From: Fibrobacter sp. UBA1765
GTDB lineage: Bacteria; Fibrobacterota; Fibrobacteria; Fibrobacterales; Fibrobacteraceae
Length of the DNA stretch: 16,146 nucleotides
NCBI GenBank assembly: GCA_002314675.1
Contig: DCGZ01000192.1
Span: 1 to 16,146 of the forward strand
Direction: 5' to 3'
Shown: in pieces, positions 1-6,336 of the stretch
Layout: the number at the start of each line of letters is the position of its first letter
Position numbering within the stretch: the first letter of the stretch is position 1
The notes under the pieces: model-generated
Seen by the model: the letters and a program-made list of their open reading frames with translations, nothing else
What the model was told of the DNA's origin: nothing
Databases searched by the model: none
Position numbers and translations under genes: made by a program

Positions 1-512
1 TCACGTTGCTCACGTCCCATTGGCTGATGTCACCGTTGAATGGAGAATGACTGAACATGTTTCCCATGTTCGTCACGTTGCTCACGTTCCACAGGCTTAT
101 GTCGCCGTTGAACAGAGACTCGTTGAACATGCCTTGCATGTTCGTCACGTTGCTCACGTCCCACTGGCTGATGTCGCCGTCGAATTGGGAATCGCTGAAC
201 ATTTCCCACATGCTCGTCACGTTGCTCACATCCCACTGGCTAATGTCGCCGTTGAACTGAGATTTGTAGAACATCCACCCCATGTTCGTCACGTTGCCCA
301 CGTTCCACTGGCTGATGTCGCCGTTGAATTGGGATCGCTGGAACATTGCGTACATGTTCGTCACGTTGCTCACGTTCCACTGGCTTATGTCGCCGTTGAA
401 CAGAGACTTGTTGAACATGCCTGCCATATTCGTCACGTTGTTCACGTCCCACTCGGAGATGTCTCCGTTGAATAGGGAAAAGTCGAACATCCACGACATA
501 TCAGTCACATTA
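1..512 (-). repeat. 72-bp tandem repeats encoding 24-residue BspA-like units
   Basis: The conserved core TCACGTTG (plus strand) recurs at 1, 73, 145, 217, 289, 361 and 433, with a degenerate copy at 505, so the period is exactly 72 bp. On the minus strand each unit encodes FNGDIS.W(D/N)V.NVT.M..MF..S. The variable positions are the two residues before MF, the three after it, and the residue before W. The array continues past the left edge of the window. Confidence 0.93.
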
Positions 513-1786
513 GATGTGTCAATGAAATTTAGGTCGCAATCATTCCCCATTATTGCTATGGCTTCTTCAACAATACTTTTTAAGTGAGCACTGTCGTTTG
601 CAACAATTCGGCGTGGCTTTTTTTGGTATACATTATTGCGAACAAAATGAACCATTTTTTTCAAAGTTTCGTCGCTGTACAAAACTCCGTGAATACGTTC
701 CAGATTGCTGTTTCCTGGTAGGTCCAGGAGCATGTCGCCCTTCCCAAGAAGTTTTTCAGCTCCCGATTGCCCAAGCACAACATTGCTGTCTGTTGGCGTG
801 CGAACCTTGAAAGCGATAGTTGCAGGAAGATTTGTCTTGATATCGCCACCAATGATTTTTGCACTTGGGCGCTGCGTGGCAAGAATCAGATGGATCCCGA
901 CCGCTCTACTTTTTTGCGCAAGCTTCTGGATGCAGGCAGAGAACTCTGCACTATTTTCCTTATCCATCATTAAATCCGCGAATTCATCCACAATGCATAC
1001 TATGTATGGCATACGGCCATTTTTTCTCGCGTTGTAAGCACTGATTTCTCGAACTCCAAAATCGGAAAAAATGGAGTATCTGTCATTCATCTCTTCAATG
1101 AGCCAATTCAGTCCTTCAACACATTCTTCTGTACTGGATCGAACTCTATTGTCCAAAACATTTGGAAGATTGCTATAAAGCCCTAGTTCCACTCCGTTTT
1201 TCGGGTCCATCAGCATCATTTGATATTCTTGTTCGCTCTTGTTTTTTAACAAACTTGCGATGATGCTATTTAGACACACGCTCTTGCCGGAGCCTGTCTG
1301 GCCGGCAATAAGCAGGTGGGGAGCTGAAGCCAGGTCGATGGCGATTCCTTTGCCAGAAACGTTTACACCCAGTTCTAGGGGCAGGTGCATTTGAGAACAG
1401 TCTACGTCTATATTTCCTGGTAGAACAACTTTGCGTGGCTGTGCTGGAATTTCGATAGAAACGCAACCAATGGCACTATTCACGACGCAGTTCAGATTTT
1501 CTGCCCTTAAGGCGATTGCCAGGTCAGTTTCCGCACTCATGATGGAACTGGCCTTGACTCCACGGGCGGGGCGAACATTCACCCTCGTAATGACAGGGCC
1601 GCATTCAATACTATCGAAAGACACGTCAATGCCAAAGCTTTTTAAAGCCTCGACTACCTCATCTCCAATGCTTGGATCCACCAAGCTTGCAAGGTCGTTC
1701 TTTTCTCGGCAAAAGCGTTCAACCATTTCTGCTCTTTTTTCAGAAGAGAGTGGCTTCTGGATAGTATCGTATTTGATCAGTCCCAT
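1..1786 (-). CDS. FtsK/SpoIIIE-type DNA translocase fused to C-terminal BspA-like (DUF285) repeats; runs off the left edge
   Basis: Reading the minus strand from the ATG at 1786 gives an open frame of at least 595 codons that does not end in the window. Residues about 30-130 match the FtsK beta subdomain (GPVITRVNVRPARGVK). The RecA-like motor follows: Walker A GQTGSGKS at 162-169, MLMDPKN, Walker B IVDEFADL with D267-E268, LATQRPS, and GAEKLLGKGDMLL. It has no N-terminal membrane segments, and no gamma winged-helix domain follows the motor. Instead a short linker (about 390-415) leads into IDTSNVTDMSWMF and then repeats of the form FNGDISQWDVSNVTNM from residue 439. The family pumps double-stranded DNA; what the repeats add is unknown. 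BspA repeats normally occur on surface proteins, but no signal peptide is visible here. I checked the frame at Walker A, LATQRPS and the repeat start, and all agree, so the fusion is real in this sequence. A weak AGGTGT lies before the start. Confidence 0.9.
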   Translation of the reverse strand, partial: MGLIKYDTIQKPLSSEKRAEMVERFCREKNDLASLVDPSIGDEVVEALKSFGIDVSFDSIECGPVITRVNVRPARGVKASSIMSAETDLAIALRAENLNCVVNSAIGCVSIEIPAQPRKVVLPGNIDVDCSQMHLPLELGVNVSGKGIAIDLASAPHLLIAGQTGSGKSVCLNSIIASLLKNKSEQEYQMMLMDPKNGVELGLYSNLPNVLDNRVRSSTEECVEGLNWLIEEMNDRYSIFSDFGVREISAYNARKNGRMPYIVCIVDEFADLMMDKENSAEFSACIQKLAQKSRAVGIHLILATQRPSAKIIGGDIKTNLPATIAFKVRTPTDSNVVLGQSGAEKLLGKGDMLLDLPGNSNLERIHGVLYSDETLKKMVHFVRNNVYQKKPRRIVANDSAHLKSIVEEAIAIMGNDCDLNFIDTSNVTDMSWMFDFSLFNGDISEWDVNNVTNMAGMFNKSLFNGDISQWNVSNVTNMYAMFQRSQFNGDISQWNVGNVTNMGWMFYKSQFNGDISQWDVSNVTSMWEMFSDSQFDGDISQWDVSNVTNMQGMFNESLFNGDISLWNVSNVTNMGNMFSHSPFNGDISQWDVSNV

Positions 1787-1878
1787 GACACACCTAAAAC
1801 GAATTATCTTGGCTATATTTTTGTTTCTTGCATCTAAAAATAACCAAAAATATGCTTTCCTGGAGTGCGGATAAACAT

Positions 1879-1906
1879 TCTATAGAATAATTTAGGACTT
1901 TGTCAA
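1879..1906 (-). promoter_or_regulatory. Predicted promoter of the FtsK-BspA gene
   Basis: The minus strand shows TTGACA (1906-1901), a 16-base gap and TATAGA (1884-1879). It would give a leader of about 85 bases before the ATG at 1786. This is a pattern match only. Confidence 0.5.
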
Positions 1907-1969
1907 ACCTCTAAAGAAATTTTCCAAAAAAGAACTGATTAGTTGGGTTTAACTCATTTGCTTTTTAAA

Positions 1970-2054
1970 CTCGCCAAAAGTTGTTAAAAATCGTAGATTT
2001 GGCAGAATATAGCGTTTATCTCGCCAAAAGTTGTTAAAAATCATAGATTTGGCA
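1970..2054 (+). repeat. Pair of 35-bp direct repeats with internal GCCAAA/TTTGGC inverted arms
   Basis: Bases 1970-2004 and 2020-2054 are identical except for one position (G1993 versus A2043) and are offset by exactly 50 bp. Each begins CTCGCCAAAAGTTGTTAAAA and ends GATTTGGCA, so GCCAAA and TTTGGC form inverted arms around about 20 bases. The pair lies 18 bp upstream of the ATPase pseudogene start. It could be an operator or a mobile-element end. The upstream part, 1787-1969, holds the divergent promoter and nothing else recognised. Confidence 0.7.
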
Positions 2055-2071
2055 AAGTTAACGAGGCACTT

Positions 2072-2883
2072 ATGGAAAAATCCATTATTGGGCGTTCTAG
2101 CGAAATTCGTTTACTAAACGAATATATAAACAGCGACCATTCTGAATTTATCGCTGTTTATGGACGCATTGCGTGTTGGCAAGACATTCTTGGTTAAAAG
2201 TCTATTCCAAAAGGATTTCGCGTTTTACACGACCGGCCTCGTCAATTCCGATCTGAAAAATCAGTTTCGTAATTTCGCCGACGCATTCTCCCAATATTTT
2301 CCCGGGGCAAGTACACCAAAATTCAAGAGTTGGTTCGATACCGTGAGGGCGGATTTTGTTAGCGCTACGAATTTAAAAACCTGTACAAGGCGCTCTTCAA
2401 GCAATCGGACAAGTATATCGAAATAGTCCGAGTACTTGCTCAAAAAGCTAAGGGCTTTACAAGAAACGAACTGCTCAACGAACTTTCCAAGGAAAGCCCG
2501 CCTACGCGACCTGGTGTGGCTACGCCTTTGAAATGTTGTGCCTACAGCACATTCAACAAATTCTCAATGCTCTGGGAATTTCGGGAATCGAAAGCAATCC
2601 TTGCAGTTGGTCGGGGAAAGATGAAGACGGCGGCATACAGCTGGACTTGCTTATAGACCGTATCGACAACGTCATTAACGTATGCGAGATGAAATTTTCG
2701 GAATTGCCGTTCGAGCTGAACAAAGCCTATTACGAAAAATGCCTCTCCCGCATAAGCCGTTTCAAGTCCATCTCAAAAACCCGCAAGTCAACCATGTTGA
2801 CGTTTGTCTCCGCAACAGGATTGAAAGACAACAGCTACGCAAGACAAATTCCAAAAGCGCTTACCCTAGACAACCTATTTTAG
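2072..2883 (+). pseudogene. Decayed DUF234-type AAA+ ATPase
   Basis: Pieces of one ATPase family lie in order but in three frames. The N-terminus MEKSIIGRSSEIRLLNEYI...AVYGR reads from 2072. After about 2168 a one-base insertion shifts to RVGKTFLVKSLF (Walker A) and DFAFYTTGLVNSDLKNQF. From about 2366 the frame returns to the first with YEFKNLYKALFKQSDKYIEIV. From about 2512 a third frame gives WCGYAFEMLCLQHIQQIL, IDRIDNVINVCEMKFSELPF and the ending ALTLDNLF. This is the layout of the DUF234-containing ATPases, which are normally about 450-480 residues. The remnant spans only about 270 codons, so the Walker B/sensor region and much of the middle are deleted. The product cannot be functional. 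An SD-like GAGG precedes the start. Confidence 0.85.
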
Positions 2884-2891
2884 GTAAAAGT

Positions 2892-3015
2892 TTAGTTGAA
2901 GTCTTGGAGACAACGAACGGAGAAGCCGTAGTTCTTGCCGTGGTTGATTACGTAGGCATACTCGTGGTCGTAGTCCAAGTTCATGCCGTAGGCGCTGCAG
3001 CCAACGTCAAGTACT
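2892..3015 (-). pseudogene. C-terminal remnant of a Fibrobacter succinogenes major paralogous domain protein
   Basis: The minus strand encodes VGCSAYGMNLDYDHEYAYV followed by INHGKNYGFSVRCLQDFN and a stop (2894-2892). The ending YGFSVRCLQD is the hallmark of the Fib_succ_major domain (TIGR02145) found in many secreted Fibrobacter proteins. Upstream of about 3015 the match fades and no gene body or signal peptide remains, so this is a tail fragment. The rest of the 2884-3194 gap has no other feature I recognise apart from the ribosome binding site GGAG of the next gene. Confidence 0.6.
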
Positions 3016-3194
3016 CTAGAAATTGACTTCGAAACCCAAGCACAGGCAAAATTTAAACTCGCTTTCTTTTACCCATTTTTTCAACAAGGAAGGTGCAAAA
3101 GACGCGTTTTGAAGACTCTCAAGAATTCTTTTGGAAAAATAGGTCACATTTTTTTGTTAAAATTACACTCTAAAATCTATTTGGAGAGTTTATT

Positions 3195-3872
3195 ATGGAT
3201 GACGCATGGCAAAGCTACATTGGTTCTGGTTGTGGCGTAATTTTGGACATCACTACAACGTGCCTATACGAAGTCCCGGTTCGTGACCAGATCGGCGAAA
3301 ACGGCAAGGAAATTCCGGAACCGTCTTACAGTGGCAGCTCCTATGGCGTGGTAAACTGCTATGGTGCAGAAGTGACCAACTTGTTCAAGCCGGTTATCCA
3401 CTATCTTGGCAAAAAGCGTAACGACTATTCCTACATCGTTTTTAGGACCATGGTCGACGATTTGCCGGTTATCATTGGCTATATGGAAGTCAAGGAAGTC
3501 AAGAACGCCTTCAATAGCCATGTTTTGCGTTCGGGCAGCAAGTGCCAGTGTGCAAAGCTTGGTGAACACTGGGCCGTCAAGGGCAATATGCACTTTGTTT
3601 CTTGGAACGACGCTGTTATGTTGACCGCCTTCTGGAACGCAAACTGTGCAAAGCAGTGCAAGAACAAGAAGGGTGCACAGATTATCGGCGTTGACGCAGC
3701 GAAGGAATTTGTGGCATGCGTTTCAAAGCTTGAAAACGTAACTGAAAAGTGCGCTGAACTTGCAGAAGATATGCGCTTTAGCGATAACAAGCTTGCGCTT
3801 ATCCCTAATGCTCAGAGCAACAAGTACAAGCTTTACGACGAGCTTTCTCGTAAGCTTCGCGAATTGCAGTAA
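3195..3872 (+). CDS. Hypothetical Cys-rich cytosolic protein, 225 aa
   Basis: I do not recognise the family. The ATG at 3195 has GGAG 8 bases upstream. There is no signal peptide or membrane segment. The protein is mixed alpha/beta, with an N-terminal beta-rich part (SGCGVILDITTTCLYEVPVRD) and a central stretch YIVFRTMVDDLPVIIGYMEV followed by GNMHFVSWNDAV. The C-terminal third (about 165-225) is probably helical and ends KLYDELSRKLREL. Nine cysteines are present, including C117-x-C119 and C151-x3-C155, which could bind a metal. The strand pattern ending in GYMEVKEV loosely recalls PUA/EVE-like folds, but that is a guess. Codon use is like that of the neighbouring intact genes, and the gene ends at a strong terminator, so it is probably expressed alone. 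Confidence 0.75.
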   Translation: MDDAWQSYIGSGCGVILDITTTCLYEVPVRDQIGENGKEIPEPSYSGSSYGVVNCYGAEVTNLFKPVIHYLGKKRNDYSYIVFRTMVDDLPVIIGYMEVKEVKNAFNSHVLRSGSKCQCAKLGEHWAVKGNMHFVSWNDAVMLTAFWNANCAKQCKNKKGAQIIGVDAAKEFVACVSKLENVTEKCAELAEDMRFSDNKLALIPNAQSNKYKLYDELSRKLRELQ

Positions 3873-3902
3873 TCGCTTGCTACTTGCAAAAGTTTGAACG
3901 CG

Positions 3903-3932
3903 AAAGTCCCGGAAGTAAACTTCCGGGACTTT
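3903..3932. terminator. Bidirectional intrinsic terminator between convergent genes
   Basis: A perfect 14-bp inverted repeat, AAAGTCCCGGAAGT and ACTTCCGGGACTTT, has a 2-base loop (3917-3918). It lies between the ends of the hypothetical gene (3872) and ruvA (3952) and can serve both. Confidence 0.85.
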
Positions 3933-3951
3933 GCTTTGGTATTCAAGTTGA

Positions 3952-4542
3952 TTAAATGTACTTGAGTGCTTCTGGAATGAGCCGTGCGACATCGGTCCCT
4001 GCACCGAGAACTTCGACAGCCTTCTTGACTGCGTCCTTTGCTGGCTGGTCCTTGACGCCAAGTGTATGAAGCGCAAGGATTGCTTCCTGTTCTGCGGAAC
4101 TGAGCACGATTGTCTCTGCGGCGTCGCCAGTTGCTGCGAGAGCTGCTGCCTTATCCTTGAGAGAAAGCACGAGCTGCTCTACGGTCTTTTTGCCGACTCC
4201 CTTGATCTTTGAAAGACTGGCCTTGTCTTCGCGGGCGATCATGCTGAGCAGGTCGCCTGGAGAGACGCTGCTTAGAATGCGTTGAGCAAGCTTAGGGCCG
4301 ACTCCGTTGACCTCGATCATCTTGAGGAACAGTTCCTTTTCCTGCTCATCTATAAAGCCAAAAAGGAGCATTGCGTCTTCGCGAACAATCAGGTGCGTGA
4401 GCAGCGTGATTTCGTTGCCTGCTTCGGGAATGAGCTCGCCTGTACGTGCTGAAACTTGAACGCCGTAACCTACGCCGGCGCATTCGATAACAACAAAAGT
4501 CGGGTGTTTAATGGCCACCTTGCCGTGCAATAATTCTATCAT
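3952..4542 (-). CDS. ruvA: Holliday junction branch migration protein RuvA
   Basis: RuvA binds Holliday junctions as a tetramer and loads the RuvB helicase. The 196-residue product has the family's usual length. It shows an N-terminal OB-fold (MIELLHGKVAIK..FVVIECAGVGYGVQV), two helix-hairpin-helix motifs (VNGVGPKLAQRIL at about 78-90 and IKGVGKKTVEQLV at about 113-125), an Ala-rich flexible linker, and a C-terminal RuvB-binding domain (EAILALHTLGVKDQPAKDAV). The frame could start earlier at a TTG (4551). I chose the ATG at 4542 because MIELL matches the usual family start and because 4551 lies inside the predicted -10 box. No ruvB or ruvC is adjacent. No Shine-Dalgarno sequence is visible, and the mRNA may be leaderless. 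Confidence 0.96.
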   Translation of the reverse strand: MIELLHGKVAIKHPTFVVIECAGVGYGVQVSARTGELIPEAGNEITLLTHLIVREDAMLLFGFIDEQEKELFLKMIEVNGVGPKLAQRILSSVSPGDLLSMIAREDKASLSKIKGVGKKTVEQLVLSLKDKAAALAATGDAAETIVLSSAEQEAILALHTLGVKDQPAKDAVKKAVEVLGAGTDVARLIPEALKYI

Positions 4543-4550
4543 ACTGCACA

Positions 4551-4579
4551 AATATACACTTAAATAAGGGCTGTGTCAA
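4551..4579 (-). promoter_or_regulatory. ruvA promoter, -35 box lying inside the end of repeat element A
   Basis: The minus strand has a consensus TTGACA (4579-4574), a 17-base spacer and TATATT (4556-4551). Eight bases separate the -10 box from the ruvA ATG, so the transcript should start at or within a few bases of the start codon. The TTGACA is part of the terminal inverted repeat of element A, while the -10 box is outside it. Confidence 0.75.
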
Positions 4580-4818
4580 GCCAAAACATACCTTTTCACT
4601 CGGCTAGCAAAAGGTTTCGATTCCGTAAACCCATTCTAAATTGTTTATTTGCTGCACAATTACACTAAGTTCACTGTGGCGCCAAAGCCAGAAAAACAGC
4701 AAAATCGCAGCTATACAATCGGGTTTGACAGAGCAACGGCGCCTTCGCAATCAAAATACAGACTTTTAAATGTGTCTTCGCAGCAACGGCACCGTGTACG
4801 AAATGACTTGACACAGCC
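4569..4818. repeat. MITE-like repeat element, copy A (250 bp)
   Basis: The element is bounded by GGCTGTGTCAAGCC (4569-4582) and the inverted GACTTGACACAGCC (4805-4818), matching at 13 of 14 positions. The left 180 bp is about 95% identical to copy C. It contains no ORF of note. I see no clear target-site duplication. It fills most of the gap between ruvA and the next gene remnant. Confidence 0.75.
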
Positions 4819-4841
4819 TTTTGATTAGGTGGAATCTAGGT

Positions 4842-4943
4842 ATGGATGTTCGTGAAAAATTGAATATTCTTGCAAATGCGGCAAAGTACGATGCGTCTTG
4901 TTCTTCTAGCGGGTCCAAACGTCGTGCCATGAGCAGTGTCTAA
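4842..4943 (+). pseudogene. Truncated N-terminus of a DNA-repair-type radical SAM protein
   Basis: A 33-codon frame reads MDVREKLNILANAAKYDASC, then SSSGSKRR, and stops. The start resembles the conserved N-terminus of the putative DNA modification/repair radical SAM proteins (the TIGR03916 type, linked to uracil-DNA glycosylase-like genes), which are several hundred residues long and carry a CxxxCxxC cluster further on. None of that cluster is present. TAGGTGG upstream may be the original ribosome binding site. It lies 23 bp from the right end of element A. The identification is from memory of the family start. The bases from 4944 to 4995 hold nothing recognised. Confidence 0.5.
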
Positions 4944-4995
4944 AAGAGCCTTGATAATCCTTTTCTTCACAGATTACAAGATAAAATTATTTTTT

Positions 4996-5024
4996 TTGTG
5001 TTTCAACTAATTGTTTTCTATATA
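4996..5024 (+). promoter_or_regulatory. Predicted promoter of the lipoprotein/barrel pair
   Basis: TTGTGT (4996-5001), a 17-base spacer and TATATA (5019-5024). The expected transcription start, near 5031, falls after the first ATG (5029) and just before the second (5035). Confidence 0.5.
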
Positions 5025-5028
5025 GTTT

Positions 5029-5562
5029 ATGATTATGGTTAGGTGGTTTATTCTCAAATTGATTTTTTGCAGCTGTTTGTTCTGTTGCCTTGTGGCGGCC
5101 AGTTGCGATCCTATGATGGGTGGGGTTCCCGTCACTAACATTGACGTTTCCGCAGACGTTCCCAAAGGCGTTGATTCTGTTCGTGTTTGTTTATCCTATG
5201 TGGATTCCAAAGGAGATTCAAGCTCTTTATGCGGCCGTAAGGACCTTGATGTTTATGTGGATGAAGAAACCCCTGACTGGATAGACTCTTCAGTGCATCA
5301 TCCAGAACTATTAGGCGTTGAGGAGTTTTATCTCCAGGTTCAGTTTTACTGTTCTGCAGGCATGACTGTCTCAGAGCCTTATAATATTTCCGCACAGAAG
5401 TTGCTAAGCGATCGTTATCATTTTTGGAATTATGAAGAGCGTTACTTGGGGCCTAGTGATGCCTATGTAAGCTACAAACTGGTGGAATTCGTTCCTCCTG
5501 CAGATACGTCTTGCGGCAAGATGGTGAACTACGCCTTGATGATATGGGAGACACGCTCATGA
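5029..5562 (+). CDS. Putative lipoprotein of unknown function, 177 aa
   Basis: The N-terminus has a basic residue (R5), a hydrophobic core LKLIFCSCLFCCLV and a lipobox-like AASC with the candidate lipidated Cys at position 26, so it is probably an exported lipoprotein. The mature part has three further Cys, a predicted beta-rich body and no family I recognise. The frame opens at ATG 5029, but ATG 5035 two codons later fits the predicted promoter better and would leave the signal peptide intact. There is no Shine-Dalgarno sequence. Its stop overlaps the start of the following outer-membrane protein gene by 4 bases (ATGA), so the two are very likely co-translated and may work together at the cell envelope. 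Confidence 0.75.
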   Translation: MIMVRWFILKLIFCSCLFCCLVAASCDPMMGGVPVTNIDVSADVPKGVDSVRVCLSYVDSKGDSSSLCGRKDLDVYVDEETPDWIDSSVHHPELLGVEEFYLQVQFYCSAGMTVSEPYNISAQKLLSDRYHFWNYEERYLGPSDAYVSYKLVEFVPPADTSCGKMVNYALMIWETRS

Positions 5563-6233
5563 CACGAATCCTATTGCTCTTTGCTGTCACTGCAGCGTTG
5601 GCTGTTCCAAGGCCCATTGTAAGGCCTTTGTTCAACGTAGATGTTGGCGGAACGCATAATGTCTATAGCGCCGAAAGAGAAACGGAGAACGGCTACTATC
5701 ATGACCTTGAAAAGGACGAGATGATACACGACGAGGATCTTCTTTGTGAACTCATGTCATTCTCTGGCCTTGGTTTCAATGTGAGTGGTAAAGCTGGAGC
5801 CATTCTTTTTAGGCAGATTGCTCCTTTCGTAGAGTTGGGATATTACAGAGTAAAAGGGGAATACCGCCTGAAGGATTACTCCAGGGATAAGGAAGAAAAT
5901 GAACATAAGGGTAGTTGGACTCGAGTTTCCTTTGGTTTAGGGGTTCAGTATACGCCTTATGTTGATCCGAAAAATTTCCTGGATGGAACTTTTGTCGGGG
6001 CCTCGTTTGGTTGGCTTGGCGTTATAGACGAGTTCCGCGATGATAAGGTTTTGAGTGACTATCATTATGGTACCGAACGCATGTTCTTCAAGTTAGAAGT
6101 AGGCAAACTCTGGGAAGTGTACGAACGTCTTTTTGTAGGAGTCTCGATAAAGGACGCCATAGAATTCGGAATGTATGAAGGTTCTGAATTGGGCAATTCC
6201 CTGGGACTTTACTTGACCATCCAAAAACGCTAG
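5559..6233 (+). CDS. Putative outer-membrane beta-barrel protein, 224 aa
   Basis: The ATG at 5559 overlaps the stop of the upstream lipoprotein gene and has GGAG 8 bases before it. An in-frame ATG at 5511 would destroy the signal peptide by putting 16 polar residues in front of it. The N-terminus MTRILLLFAVTAALA is a signal peptide. The mature protein alternates short amphipathic strands with aromatic girdle residues (FVELGYYRVKGEYRL, WTRVSFGLGVQYTPY, FVGASFGWLGV, RLFVGVSIKDAIEFGMY, SLGLYLTI), as in small porin-like barrels. It ends IQKR and not in the classical terminal Phe. I do not recognise a named family. Confidence 0.75.
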   Translation: MTRILLLFAVTAALAVPRPIVRPLFNVDVGGTHNVYSAERETENGYYHDLEKDEMIHDEDLLCELMSFSGLGFNVSGKAGAILFRQIAPFVELGYYRVKGEYRLKDYSRDKEENEHKGSWTRVSFGLGVQYTPYVDPKNFLDGTFVGASFGWLGVIDEFRDDKVLSDYHYGTERMFFKLEVGKLWEVYERLFVGVSIKDAIEFGMYEGSELGNSLGLYLTIQKR

Positions 6234-6277
6234 ATTCTGCAGTTTGCACCTAATCAATAAAGTTTATTAAATAACAC

Positions 6278-6306
6278 TTGCTTGTTTGAGCAGTAGTTGT
6301 TATATT
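6278..6306 (+). promoter_or_regulatory. Possible orphan promoter facing element B
   Basis: TTGCTT (6278-6283), 17 bases and TATATT (6301-6306) point into repeat element B. No start codon with a real frame follows for 340 bases, so either it reads through the element into the gene at 6647 or it is a relic of a lost gene. Confidence 0.35.
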
Positions 6307-6336
6307 TGTAGTGCTCGAAAGAGTAAACTTTTGGTT

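Noticed and set aside
20..475. Plus-strand open frame of 151 codons rich in His and Val
   Set aside because: It is the antisense of the BspA repeat array; the minus-strand frame has clear homology and continues into the ATPase domain.
1..512. Regular repeats considered as a CRISPR array
   Set aside because: The 72-bp units are contiguous, in frame and protein-coding, with no spacers.
4543..4551. TTG start for ruvA at 4551
   Set aside because: It overlaps the predicted -10 box and adds three residues not typical of RuvA; ATG 4542 fits better.
5511..5558. Earlier start for the barrel protein at 5511
   Set aside because: It would put 16 polar residues ahead of a good signal peptide; ATG 5559 has a ribosome binding site and the ATGA overlap.
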